In this document: piece by piece, positions 35,775-44,327 of the stretch
Numbering within the stretch: the first letter of the stretch is position 1
How the letters are laid out: each line of letters starts with the position of its first letter
Assembly: GCF_005311025.1 (NCBI RefSeq)
Contig: NZ_CP031747.1
Span: forward strand, 1,550,001-1,614,000
DNA: 64,000 nt
Reading direction: 5' to 3'
From: Alcaligenes faecalis
Lineage (GTDB): Bacteria > Pseudomonadota > Gammaproteobacteria > Burkholderiales > Burkholderiaceae_B
The notes under the pieces: model-generated
Told to the model about the DNA's origin: nothing
Seen by the model: the letters and a program-made list of their open reading frames with translations, nothing else
Database searches by the model: none
Program-made: the position numbers and the translations under genes

Positions 35775-36335
35775 CTACATATTCCTCAGGGCAGCGCGCC
35801 CATATTGATTGTTGTGCTCCACAATGCGGGTCAGCATATCCATGAATACCTGACGTTGCTTTGCCGTCAGTGGGTCCAGCAGACGCTCCTGTGCCTTGTT
35901 CATGCCAGCGCTCAGTCCTTGCATGACGGCCAGGCCGGCCTCGGTAATGTAGGTTTGGCGCGAGCGGCGGTCATCAGGGTTGACGCGTCGTCCCAGCAGT
36001 CCTTTTTCTTCCAGACGGCGGATAACTTCTGCGGAGGTCGTGCGGTCCAGACCAAGCTCATAGCCTATGGTAGTTTGGTCTAGCCAGGGTGAGCCCATCA
36101 AGACGGACAGTACCCCGTGCTGGACAGGGGTGATATCGCTTTTGCATTCTTCGTAGAACATGGCGTAATGGATTTGGTTCAGACGTCGAACCAGAAAGCC
36201 GGAACGCGACCACAGCTTTTGCCGAAATAATTCGGCATTTTCTTCTTTTACTGGGCCGAGGGATTCGGCCTCGCCGGATTTCGGTCCTTTCTCTTGCTTT
36301 AACTCGGTGTGATTCTTCATGCTTAAGCCAGACAT
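35775..36335 (-). CDS. MarR-family regulator, paralogue 1
   Basis: A 186-aa winged-helix regulator. The start at 36335 (MSGLSMKNH) gives the same length and N-terminus as its paralogue at 59814. The DNA-binding segment is LDQTTIGYELGLDRTTSAEVIRRLEEKGLLGRR, with the wing RRSRQTYIT. By eye only about 27 of 186 residues differ from paralogue 2, mostly near the N-terminus. It lies downstream of the molybdenum-hydroxylase operon on the same strand, with its own promoter region between. It probably represses that operon and itself by TCAG-N4-CTGA-type sites. It resembles PicR, the picolinate regulator. Confidence 0.9.
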   Translation of the reverse strand: MSGLSMKNHTELKQEKGPKSGEAESLGPVKEENAELFRQKLWSRSGFLVRRLNQIHYAMFYEECKSDITPVQHGVLSVLMGSPWLDQTTIGYELGLDRTTSAEVIRRLEEKGLLGRRVNPDDRRSRQTYITEAGLAVMQGLSAGMNKAQERLLDPLTAKQRQVFMDMLTRIVEHNNQYGRAALRNM

Positions 36336-36547
36336 CAAGAGTGTGACCAATTAGCTGTGACTGGTGAGGCCACAGCTTGATGGCAGGATAAGCCCCAACG
36401 GGGCGGTAGTAACAAGGTCGGCGATTATAGGGAGGACAGCGCCAGACTTGGAAAGGTAGGCGCTGCATTCTTATTTTGTATTCGTTTCCACCTGGTGCTG
36501 TCCATGCTCAATCTCTCAGTTATTTCCCGACTTGCTGAAAAATATAA

Positions 36548-36559
36548 TCAGTGTGCTGC
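36548..36559. promoter_or_regulatory. MarR operator, imperfect
   Basis: TCAGTGTGCTGC matches the palindrome TCAG-N4-CTGA except for the last base. Confidence 0.5.
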
Positions 36560-36675
36560 TTTATCGCTTTTTCTTGGTGAAAGTTTCTCTGTTTTAAATC
36601 AAGAGTTTGTCAGGCGATTTTAATAACTGCGTGTTGGCAGCCGATTGATACCTGATTGGCATTTTCAGGGGCAGT

Positions 36676-36701
36676 CTAAGCGCCGGGTACAAGGCGCTTA
36701 G
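36676..36701. terminator. Hairpin after the CoxG-like gene
   Basis: A perfect 9-bp stem (CTAAGCGCC/GGCGCTTAG) with an 8-nt loop, 15 bp after the CoxG stop; no strong T tract in that direction. It probably marks the operon end. Confidence 0.5.
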
Positions 36702-36715
36702 TTTCCTCGTAAGCT

Positions 36716-37510
36716 TTACGCGGGGTCCTTGCGCCCGAACAGTCTTCCCACTCGATAACGTATCTGCGACCAGAAGGCTTTGAGACCGATAGATAGCATA
36801 TTGAGCTCGCCTGCAGAGTCATCATCCTGTCGGCCACGTGCTTGCAGCCTTAGCAGGGTTTGTTGCATCTGGGCCTGTAGCTGCTGGGTTTGAGCGAGTA
36901 CGGCTTGGGATTGATAAAGGATGGCTTGGGCTTCGATAGTGGAAACTGGCGTGGCAGCTGTTGAGGGCATGTTGGCAACCGCAGCGCCAGCTGCGGCTGT
37001 CATGCCCTGGCTGCTGGGGAAGGCGGGGGCGTCAGAGCCCTGTGCAGGATTGGCGTCACCCTGCACCATGCGCGCAAGGTTGCGCTCGAACTGGCCCAGG
37101 ATCTGCCCGGCCACTTCGGCGATCATGCCGCTGCCGCGTCCATATTGGGCCACAGCTCCTGACAAGGTCAGTTCTGTGCTGACCTCCACGTCGGTCCCTC
37201 CTTCTGGTGACGGTGTCAGCGCAAAGCTGAAGTCCGAGCTGGCTGAACCGCGTCCCTTGGGGTCCAGACCGGCGCCACGCAGATAGGCAATATGATTTTC
37301 CTCATCGGTGTTGACCAGCTCCGCAGTGCCATCAAAAGAAAGTTTGATCGGCCCGAGTTTGACTGAAACCGAACCCTGGTACTTGTTGCCGTCCAAGACA
37401 TCAGTCAGTTTGGCTCCGGGCAGGCAAGGCATGATGCGCGGTACATCCAGCATGAGCGTCCATGCCTGATCCAGTGGTAGAGGAATGTGAAACCGGTTTT
37501 TGAAATTCAT
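36716..37510 (-). CDS. CoxG-like SRPBCC protein of the Mo-hydroxylase operon
   Basis: A 264-aa protein. Residues ~1-150 are the SRPBCC/CoxG domain (FHIPLPLDQAWTLMLDVPRIMPCLPGA, GSGMIAEVAGQILGQFERNLA). A low-complexity Ala/Pro/Gln linker follows, and then a basic, amphipathic tail (FWSQIRYRVGRLFGRK) that may touch the membrane. In CO dehydrogenase clusters CoxG helps anchor or mature the enzyme. Here it follows the large subunit by 15 bp, so it probably serves this molybdenum hydroxylase. Confidence 0.88.
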   Translation of the reverse strand: MNFKNRFHIPLPLDQAWTLMLDVPRIMPCLPGAKLTDVLDGNKYQGSVSVKLGPIKLSFDGTAELVNTDEENHIAYLRGAGLDPKGRGSASSDFSFALTPSPEGGTDVEVSTELTLSGAVAQYGRGSGMIAEVAGQILGQFERNLARMVQGDANPAQGSDAPAFPSSQGMTAAAGAAVANMPSTAATPVSTIEAQAILYQSQAVLAQTQQLQAQMQQTLLRLQARGRQDDDSAGELNMLSIGLKAFWSQIRYRVGRLFGRKDPA

Positions 37511-37525
37511 GGCAGCTTTCCTGTT

Positions 37526-39892
37526 TTATTGTGTCGGTTGCGTGGCCTGATCGATCAGTTCCAGTAGCCGCATAGGGCTGAGTGGGAACTCGTTGATGCG
37601 CACATTCAGCGGTGACAGTGCTTGCTCCACGGCTGAGATCACGACGGCGGCGACGGCGATGGTGGAGCATTCGCCCACGCCTTTGACTCCTAGCGGATTC
37701 AAGTGCGTGGGGGAGGGGCAGAACAACACCTCGATATTTGGTACTTCCGGGGCGGTGGGCAGAAGATATTCTGCACAAGTGGTGGACAAGGGCTGACCTT
37801 CGGCGTCGTAGGCCATCTGTTCGAACAAGGCATTGCCCAGACCATGGACGACCCCGCCAACGACCTGACCTTCCACGATCATCGGGTTGATGAGCGTGCC
37901 GCAATCTTGCACAGCCAGATAGCGTGTGATGTGGATAGCGCCAGTGCTGGCATCTACCTCCACTTCACAGGCGTGCGTGGATCCGGCGTAGGTTTGCTCG
38001 TCGCAGTGAAAATGAGCGGTGCTCTCCAAACCAGGGTCTGTCTTGATAGGCAGGCTGTAGCCCGGCACACCTTTGAGCTCCATGGCCAGTCGAGCCAGGC
38101 TGATGGTTGTGTCAGTTGCGCTGCTACGCACGATGCCGTAAGAAATGTTCAGGGTTTCTTGAGGAACTTTCAGCACGGCCGCTGCTGCCAGCAGCACTTT
38201 ATGACGTAGTTGCCGGGAGGCCTGTTCAACGGCTGTACCCGCCATAATCGCCTGGCGACTTGCGAAACCGCCCATCCCCACACCGATGTGACGTGTATCG
38301 CCGGCATGAACGTCTATGCCTGCGGGTTCCACGCCGAAATGTGCTGCGCAAATCTGCGCCAGCGAGGTCTTGATGCCTTGGCCCATGGCCAGGGCTCCCG
38401 TGAACACGGCAATTCGACCGGATGGGAAAATCTTGACGGTGGCCGACTCATAGGGGCCGCGACCGGTTGGTTTGACGGCATTAGCCAGGCTTTGGCCCAG
38501 ATAACGGCCTTGAGCAAGGGCCGCCTGTCGTCGTTGTTCAAAACCGTCGCGGTCCATCGCCTGCTCTGCCATGGCTTGCATGCGGGGAAAGTCTCCGCTG
38601 TCGATAACCAGTGGTATACCCGCCCTGGATTTCAGCGGCTTGGTGTAGGGGATTTTGGCGGCAGGAATCAGGTTCAGTTCGCGGCAGCGGATGGGGTCCA
38701 TGCCGATCTGTTGCGCGAGCCGGTCCATTAATCTGTCCATGACGAAAGCGGCTTGCGGATAGCCTGCGCCGCGTACGGTAGCCACTGGCACCTTGTTGGT
38801 GTAGACCACGTCAGCAGTCAGACTGAAAGCTGGAACGACATAGGGGCCCGTCATGGATGAGGCTGCGTTGTAGGGGACGTTGGTGCCCTGCGGCGTGTAG
38901 GCTCCGTGGTCATGGATGAAACTGCCACGCAGGCCGCGTATGCGCCCGTTTTTATCGGCCGCCAGAGATACTGACCATACCTGGTCGCGCTCCTGAATAG
39001 AGGTCAGGAAGTTCTCGCGTCTGTCTTCTACCCATTTGATGGGACGACGTAGCAGGCGGGCGACAGCTGGAATGACGATTTCTTCGGGGTAGATCATGAA
39101 CTTTGCCCCAAAACCGCCGCCTACGTCGGGGGTGATCACACGTAATTGATCTTCGCGATGGCCCAGCATCAGGGCCAGGGTGTAGTGCAGTTCGTGTGCC
39201 ATCTGGGTGGATGACCAAACGGTCAACTCGTTGCCGGCGGGGTCCAGTCGTGCAAGCACGCCTCGCCCTTCGATGGGATGAGCACAGCCGCGGTGGGCTG
39301 AAAATGACTCCTCGATGAGGATGTCTGCATCAAGGAAGGCGGCATCGATATCGCCATAGGCCAGCGTGTAGTTTTGCAGGCTATTGCTTTGTAGTTCGGT
39401 GCGTACCACCGCTGCATTCGGTTCTAGAGCCAGACGCAGGCCAGAAATCGCTGGCAGGACTTCGAAGTCGATAGCCACCAGTGCAGCAGCATCCTCGGCT
39501 ATGTGACGGGACTGGGCGACGATCACGGCAATCGCTTCGCCAACGAAGGCGACTTCTTCGCGTGCCAGGACGAAGGGGACGGTATTTTCTGGAAGTACGG
39601 CAAAGGCAAAGCCCAATGGCATACGCCAATGAGTTAATTCGCCCATCAGGTCTTGCGCGGTAAATACTCCGTGTACGCCAGGTAAGGCTCGGGCTGCCGA
39701 CAGGTCTATGGAACGAATGCGTGCGTGCGCGTGAGGACTCCGTACAAAGCACGCATGCAATACACCCTCCATGGGGATGTCATCCAGAAACTGGGCCTGC
39801 CCGGTTAACAAGGCTTCATCTTCCAGGCGCAGAAAGGAGTGCCCCAGACCGCAGGCGCCTTGTTCCTGCTGGTGAGGATCATTCATGAGCAT
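37526..39892 (-). CDS. Molybdopterin-binding large subunit, xanthine dehydrogenase family
   Basis: A 788-aa molybdenum hydroxylase large subunit. It has RLEDEALLTGQAQFLDDI, the Moco-binding GGFGAKFMIYPEE, VRGAGYPQAAFVMDRL, and the C-terminal catalytic Glu in GVKGVGECSTIAVA (near 735). The AYxCSFR loop of true CO dehydrogenase is absent, so this is an organic-substrate hydroxylase. Start 39892 has GAGGG in front and overlaps the 2Fe-2S gene by 14 bp. Together with the FeS and FAD subunits it would hydroxylate an aromatic or N-heteroaromatic ring using water. The substrate is unknown. Confidence 0.93.
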   Translation of the reverse strand: MLMNDPHQQEQGACGLGHSFLRLEDEALLTGQAQFLDDIPMEGVLHACFVRSPHAHARIRSIDLSAARALPGVHGVFTAQDLMGELTHWRMPLGFAFAVLPENTVPFVLAREEVAFVGEAIAVIVAQSRHIAEDAAALVAIDFEVLPAISGLRLALEPNAAVVRTELQSNSLQNYTLAYGDIDAAFLDADILIEESFSAHRGCAHPIEGRGVLARLDPAGNELTVWSSTQMAHELHYTLALMLGHREDQLRVITPDVGGGFGAKFMIYPEEIVIPAVARLLRRPIKWVEDRRENFLTSIQERDQVWSVSLAADKNGRIRGLRGSFIHDHGAYTPQGTNVPYNAASSMTGPYVVPAFSLTADVVYTNKVPVATVRGAGYPQAAFVMDRLMDRLAQQIGMDPIRCRELNLIPAAKIPYTKPLKSRAGIPLVIDSGDFPRMQAMAEQAMDRDGFEQRRQAALAQGRYLGQSLANAVKPTGRGPYESATVKIFPSGRIAVFTGALAMGQGIKTSLAQICAAHFGVEPAGIDVHAGDTRHIGVGMGGFASRQAIMAGTAVEQASRQLRHKVLLAAAAVLKVPQETLNISYGIVRSSATDTTISLARLAMELKGVPGYSLPIKTDPGLESTAHFHCDEQTYAGSTHACEVEVDASTGAIHITRYLAVQDCGTLINPMIVEGQVVGGVVHGLGNALFEQMAYDAEGQPLSTTCAEYLLPTAPEVPNIEVLFCPSPTHLNPLGVKGVGECSTIAVAAVVISAVEQALSPLNVRINEFPLSPMRLLELIDQATQPTQ

Positions 39893-40388
39893 GGCTGGCC
39901 CTCATCGCAGCAGCGGCTTTCTGTACCGCACGCACAATATTCTGGTAGCCGGTACAGCGGCATAGATGACCGGACAGCACGTCGCGTATCAGTTCGGGGC
40001 TGGGATCGCTGTGGTTCTCCAGCAGTTCGACGACTGACATCAGGATGCCCGGCGTACAGAAACCGCATTGCAGGGCATGCAGCTCGCGAAAGGCTTCCTG
40101 GATGGGATGCCAGCAGCCTTGCTCGTTGGCCAGGCCTTCAATGGTGCGGATATGCTTGCCTTGGGCCTGTACTGCCAGCATCAGGCAACTACGGGCTGAG
40201 TGGCCGTCAATCTGCACGGTGCAGGCGCCGCAGACGCCGTGCTCACAGCCCACATGGGTCCCTGTCAAACCCAGATCGTGGCGCAGGAAATCGGCCAGAT
40301 TGACACGAGGCTCGGCATGGGCTGTCAGGTTCTGGCCATTGACACACAGGGTGATGGGGCGACTGCCCGAAGGAAGGGGGTTATTCAT
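39879..40388 (-). CDS. 2Fe-2S subunit of molybdenum hydroxylase
   Basis: A 169-aa small subunit with two [2Fe-2S] clusters. The plant-type cluster is in CEHGVCGACTVQIDG and the second in CGFCTPG plus CRCTGYQNIV. It carries electrons from Moco to FAD. Its start overlaps the FAD-subunit stop by 8 bp and its stop overlaps the large subunit start, so the three subunits are translationally coupled. Confidence 0.95.
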   Translation of the reverse strand: MNNPLPSGSRPITLCVNGQNLTAHAEPRVNLADFLRHDLGLTGTHVGCEHGVCGACTVQIDGHSARSCLMLAVQAQGKHIRTIEGLANEQGCWHPIQEAFRELHALQCGFCTPGILMSVVELLENHSDPSPELIRDVLSGHLCRCTGYQNIVRAVQKAAAAMRASHAHE

Positions 40389-41256
40389 GCCGTTGTCCTG
40401 TACGAGAGAGCGCTAGCCGCAGGGCGCGCGCCGTATATTCTTTGGCCAGCCGCTGGCGATACCAGCCCTGGACATAACTATCGCTGGAAGCATCGACCTG
40501 GCCACATAGTTCGGCGGCCAGTTCGATATCTGAGGGGCTGGCCGGGGTGCCCAGCAGGGCGTTTTCTGCCTCGGTCATGCGAAGGGGAAATGCACCTACT
40601 CCGCCCAGGGTGATGCTGACGCGACTCACCAAGCCGGCTTCATCCAGCAACAGCAACGCAGCGCAGGACACGATGGCGAAATCGCCATGCCGACGGGAGA
40701 ACTCCAGAAAAGCCCAGCCGTGGCTGGCGGGCCACGGCTGCACCTGGACGCGGATCAACAGCTCGTCAGCCTGCATGTTGGGGGTCATGTAGGCTGCCGG
40801 GAAATCGGCCATTGAAAGTGTTCGTTCTCCACGTATGCTGGCGACGGTCAACACAGCATCCATCGCCATGCTGACTGTCGGTATTTCGGCAGAAGGGTCC
40901 AGCTGACAAAGGCTGCCGCCCACTGTTCCTCGGTTACGGGTCTGGCGATGCCCAACGTTGAGGATTGCATCCTTCCAGAGCGGCAGACGTGTTGCCACCA
41001 GCTCGGAAAATTCAATGTCGCGCTGTCGTGTCATGGCACCCATCGCGATATCGCCATTCTCTTGCTCTTGCAGGTAGGACAGTTCGGGCAACTGGTTGAT
41101 ATCGACCAGCGTGTCCGGAAATGCAAAGCGCATATTGAGCATGGCCAACAAGGACTGGCCTCCAGCCAATACACGGGCGTTTTCCTGATTGGCCAACAAG
41201 CCCAGTGCCTGAGCCAGCGTTTCGGGGGCGTAATAATTGAAAACGGGAGCCTTCAT
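40381..41256 (-). CDS. FAD-binding subunit of molybdenum hydroxylase
   Basis: A 291-aa medium subunit (CoxM/CutM type). The FAD-binding motifs AGGQSLLAMLNMRFAFP and RNRGTVGGSLCQLDPSAE are present, followed by the CO-dehydrogenase flavoprotein C-terminal domain. It passes electrons from the FeS subunit to an acceptor. It lies 12 bp after the Pht5-type decarboxylase gene in the same operon. Confidence 0.93.
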   Translation of the reverse strand: MKAPVFNYYAPETLAQALGLLANQENARVLAGGQSLLAMLNMRFAFPDTLVDINQLPELSYLQEQENGDIAMGAMTRQRDIEFSELVATRLPLWKDAILNVGHRQTRNRGTVGGSLCQLDPSAEIPTVSMAMDAVLTVASIRGERTLSMADFPAAYMTPNMQADELLIRVQVQPWPASHGWAFLEFSRRHGDFAIVSCAALLLLDEAGLVSRVSITLGGVGAFPLRMTEAENALLGTPASPSDIELAAELCGQVDASSDSYVQGWYRQRLAKEYTARALRLALSRTGQRHE

Positions 41257-41268
41257 GCCGGTTTTGCC

Positions 41269-42261
41269 TTATATCTTGGAGAGGTCCAGCGAGGAGGCCG
41301 CGAACAGTTCCTCGGGCTTGACCAGGCGTTGCGACATGCCTTGATCGTGGTGGTACTGCGCAAAGGTCTGGATGGTGTGGCGATTTGCCTCCAGGCCATA
41401 GGGCCAGTAGTCCTCTCCCATCAAGGCTTTGGCTTCATTGTGATGGTGCACCATCCACGGCAGGGTGACAGCCAGATGGCACAACTCGTTCAGTTCATGC
41501 ACGGCCAGTTCTTTGGCCTTCAGAAAGGACTTGTACACACTGACCGGCAGCCAGGGGTTGTCCTGTACCAGAGACTTGCGGATGCCAACCATATGCATGA
41601 TTGGGAAGATGCCCGTGCGGCGGAAGTAGTCTTTTTCTACTTCCACGTACTCATCTCCGAACAGACGGCCCACATTGGGGGCGTTACGCAGAAAGCATGA
41701 AGGTGCTCGTGCTCCGATGTATCCGTCGATTTCGCCTTTTTCCAACATGTCCGACAAGGTGCGGTCATCCGGGATCTGCTCCAGGCTGATGTCATCTGGC
41801 AGATCAATGGGAGCGCGCTCGCCCCGGCCTGGTTCTTCGATCCCTCCGCGTACCCATTTGATCTGATTGGGCCGGATACCGAACTCATCTTGCAAGATGC
41901 CCCGGATCCAGACGTTAGCTGTGATCTGGTATTCGGGTACACCAATGATTTTGCCTTTCAGATCATCGGGCTTGCGGATACGGTCGGTACGCACATAGAT
42001 GCCGGAATGGCGAAAGACGCGTGACAGAAAGGCTGGAATACCCACGTACTGATTGTCGCCACGCGCAGTAGTCATCATGTGGCTGCTCATGGAGATTTCC
42101 GTAACATCGAACTCCTCGTAGCGAAATGCACGATGAAATGCTTCCTCGGGTTCCAGGGATACGACATTGATGTCACAGCCCTCAATGCCGACACGTCCAT
42201 CTTTCAAGGCCAGAGTACGGTCGTAATTGCCAATCGATACGCTTAACTTCAGTTTGCTCAT
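41269..42261 (-). CDS. 4,5-dihydroxyphthalate decarboxylase-like (Pht5-type) protein
   Basis: A 330-aa cytosolic protein with a periplasmic-binding-protein-like fold and no signal peptide. The N-terminal KLSVSIGNYDRTLALKDGRVGIEG, EFDVTEISMSSHMM, and PVFxxR-type segments (PAFLSRVFRHSGIYVR) fit the 4,5-dihydroxyphthalate decarboxylase family. That enzyme removes a carboxyl next to a hydroxyl on an aromatic ring. Beside a ring hydroxylase it suggests hydroxylate-then-decarboxylate chemistry on an aromatic or pyridine carboxylate. A solute-binding role is less likely without a signal peptide. Confidence 0.8.
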   Translation of the reverse strand: MSKLKLSVSIGNYDRTLALKDGRVGIEGCDINVVSLEPEEAFHRAFRYEEFDVTEISMSSHMMTTARGDNQYVGIPAFLSRVFRHSGIYVRTDRIRKPDDLKGKIIGVPEYQITANVWIRGILQDEFGIRPNQIKWVRGGIEEPGRGERAPIDLPDDISLEQIPDDRTLSDMLEKGEIDGYIGARAPSCFLRNAPNVGRLFGDEYVEVEKDYFRRTGIFPIMHMVGIRKSLVQDNPWLPVSVYKSFLKAKELAVHELNELCHLAVTLPWMVHHHNEAKALMGEDYWPYGLEANRHTIQTFAQYHHDQGMSQRLVKPEELFAASSLDLSKI

Positions 42262-42270
42262 GGTGGGTCC

Positions 42271-43242
42271 TTAGTTGATTGTCAGTCCAATTTTTTGTGC
42301 CAGTTCGCGAAACCGATCGATGTCGGCATTGATCATCGCCTGGAACTGGGCCGGGCCATCGTGGGCAACGGTGTAGCCCAGGCTTGTCAGCTTGGCTTGC
42401 ACGTCTTCGCGCGCAATTATTTTTTCTACTGCTTCATGCAGTCTTTGCACGACAGGCTCGGGAGTGCCAGCGGGAGCCAGTAAGCCGTGCCACTGGTTCA
42501 GTTCGTAGCCTGGGTAGCCAAGCTCGGCGATCGAGGGCACATCGGCCAGCAGGGGACTGCGCTCTGCCGAGGTCACAGCCAAGGCACGTACCTTCCCGCT
42601 TTCAATGAAGGGCAGGGTGCTGGAGGCAGTGACGAAGGCCGAGCCCACCTGATCACCCATCACATCGTTCAGAGCGCCACCGCAACCTTTGTAGGGGATA
42701 TGCGCCATTTCCACGCCCGCTGCTTCGTTGAGCATTTCGCCAGCCAGATGTTGCGGAGTACCGTTGCCGCAAGAGCCAAAGAACACTTCGCCCGGTTTCT
42801 CTTTGGCAGCCGTTAGCATGTCTTTCAGTGTCTTGTAGGGGGAGTTGGCCGGCACGATAACGACCGATGGAACAAAGGCGAAGTTGGAGACAGCTGTGAA
42901 GTCATTCTTGGGATCGAACGGCAGCTTGTCGAACACTGCCGGATTGACAGCAAAGGAGCTGTTGACCATCAGTAGTGACTGACCGTCGGCCGGGCGCTGG
43001 GCCACCATACGAGCGCCAATATTGCCGCTGGCACCGGGGCGGTTGTCCACAATCGCGGGCTGGCCAAGTTGTTCGTTGAAGTAATTCCCAATCAGACGGG
43101 CCAGTAAATCCGTGCCCCCTCCTGGTGGGAAGGTGACGATAATTTCGATCGGTTTATTAGCACTGGCGGTGGCGGGGGCCAGCATTGCACAGCTCAGCAA
43201 AAGCCCAGCCAGGGCCAGCAGACGCGGTTGGCGTTGGAACAT
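42271..43242 (-). CDS. Bug-family periplasmic solute receptor
   Basis: A 323-aa exported receptor. A signal peptide (residues 1-28, ending ATASA) is followed by NKPIEIIVTFPPGGGTDLLARLIG, VDNRPGASGNIG and LMVNSSFAVNP. Bug receptors bind organic acids. As first gene of the molybdenum-hydroxylase operon it probably binds the pathway substrate. Two perfect MarR-type operators lie 51 and 117 bp upstream of the start. No tctAB membrane genes are nearby. Confidence 0.92.
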   Translation of the reverse strand: MFQRQPRLLALAGLLLSCAMLAPATASANKPIEIIVTFPPGGGTDLLARLIGNYFNEQLGQPAIVDNRPGASGNIGARMVAQRPADGQSLLMVNSSFAVNPAVFDKLPFDPKNDFTAVSNFAFVPSVVIVPANSPYKTLKDMLTAAKEKPGEVFFGSCGNGTPQHLAGEMLNEAAGVEMAHIPYKGCGGALNDVMGDQVGSAFVTASSTLPFIESGKVRALAVTSAERSPLLADVPSIAELGYPGYELNQWHGLLAPAGTPEPVVQRLHEAVEKIIAREDVQAKLTSLGYTVAHDGPAQFQAMINADIDRFRELAQKIGLTIN

Positions 43243-43293
43243 TGTGTCTCCTCGAGAGTCGAGTTCTGTGATTGATTTTTTATGCTTTAATAG

Positions 43294-43305
43294 TCAGTGC
43301 ACTGA
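43294..43305. promoter_or_regulatory. MarR operator A of the Mo-hydroxylase operon
   Basis: TCAGTGCACTGA is a perfect 12-bp palindrome, 51 bp upstream of the Bug start. Confidence 0.75.
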
Positions 43306-43359
43306 CATAAATATTATTCACAGATTATTTTTTATATCCTACTAGGGAAAACGAGAAAG

Positions 43360-43371
43360 TCAGTGTACTGA
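43360..43371. promoter_or_regulatory. MarR operator B of the Mo-hydroxylase operon
   Basis: TCAGTGTACTGA, 66 bp from operator A. The same motif occurs before both MarR genes (36548 and 60589). Confidence 0.75.
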
Positions 43372-43439
43372 TTTATTTATGTTTTTTATTGCTTATATAA
43401 GAAGCCAGTAGCGCAAATTGCAGCTGATCCAGGGCCAAA

Positions 43440-43472
43440 AAAAAGGAACAGTGCAAAAGCCTGTTCCTTTTT
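43440..43472. terminator. Terminator after fabI
   Basis: A perfect 12-bp stem (AAAAAGGAACAG/CTGTTCCTTTTT) with a 9-nt loop. Read on the minus strand it ends in eight T. Located 36 bp after the fabI stop. Confidence 0.9.
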
Positions 43473-43508
43473 GTCATCAGGATGCTTGTAGGCATCTGAT
43501 GCTGGCCT

Positions 43509-44294
43509 TTACTCCTGCATACCTGGAACGATGCAGTTAAAGCCGGCGTCAACGTGCGTGATTTCGCCTGTGATACCGCTGGCCAATTCGGACATCAGGA
43601 AGGAGGCCACATTGCCCACTTCTTCAATGGTGACGTTGCGCTGCAAGGGAGCGTGCGTCTCTACGAATTTCAGAATGGTGGAGAAGTCCTTGATGCCGCT
43701 GGCAGCCAGGGTCTTGATAGGACCGGCCGAGATGGCGTTGGCACGAATGCCGTACTCGCCCAGCGCCACCGCCAGGTAACGCACGGAGGCTTCCAACGCA
43801 GCTTTGGCCACGCCCATGGTGTTGTAGTTGGGAATGGCTTTTTCAGCGCCCAGGTAGGTCAGGGTCAGCACCGAACTCTTGCGGCCCTTCAGCAAGGGCA
43901 GGGCAGCCTTGGCCAGTGCGGGAAAGCTGTAGGCGGAAATGTCATGAGCGACGCGGAACGATTCGCGCGACAGGCCGTCCAGGAAGTTGCCGGCAATGGC
44001 TTCACGGGGTGCAAAACCAATGGAGTGCACCAAACCGTCCAGACCGTCCCAGCGCTCGCCCAGCGAGGCCATGGCCTGTTCGATCTGATCGTCTTCAGAC
44101 ACATCACAGGGCAGCACGATATCCGTGCCCAGTTCTTTGGCAAAGCCTTCAACACGTTCTTTAAAACGCTCGCCCACATAGGTCAGGGCAATATCAGCAC
44201 CTTGTTGGCGACATGCTTGCGCAATCCCGTAAGCAATAGAGCGATTCGAGAGGACGCCTGTGACCAGGATGCGTTTTCCTTGCAGGAAACCCAT
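43509..44294 (-). CDS. fabI: Enoyl-ACP reductase FabI
   Basis: A 261-aa NADH-dependent enoyl-ACP reductase of the SDR superfamily. The N-terminal GKRILVTGVLSNRSIAYGIA, HSIGFAPREAI and the catalytic Tyr and Lys in NYNTMGVAKAALE (Y-x6-K) are present. It catalyses the last step of the fatty acid elongation cycle and is the target of triclosan. It follows mltD and gloB on the same strand. Confidence 0.96.
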   Translation of the reverse strand: MGFLQGKRILVTGVLSNRSIAYGIAQACRQQGADIALTYVGERFKERVEGFAKELGTDIVLPCDVSEDDQIEQAMASLGERWDGLDGLVHSIGFAPREAIAGNFLDGLSRESFRVAHDISAYSFPALAKAALPLLKGRKSSVLTLTYLGAEKAIPNYNTMGVAKAALEASVRYLAVALGEYGIRANAISAGPIKTLAASGIKDFSTILKFVETHAPLQRNVTIEEVGNVASFLMSELASGITGEITHVDAGFNCIVPGMQE

Positions 44295-44327
44295 GCTGAA
44301 AATCCTTTATGTAATTAGTGGGTGGAC

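Larger units (their letters stand above)
36336..36715. promoter_or_regulatory. Promoter region of MarR paralogue 1
   Basis: A 380-bp spacer with no credible gene. It holds a MarR-type site at 36548. Next to it, at 36522-36541, is ATTTCCCGACTTGCTGAAAA, also found before MarR paralogue 2, so promoter and gene were duplicated together. Confidence 0.55.

Noticed and set aside
37526-39892. Aerobic CO dehydrogenase large subunit
   Set aside because: The AYxCSFR active-site loop is absent; the sequence has VRGAGYPQ instead.
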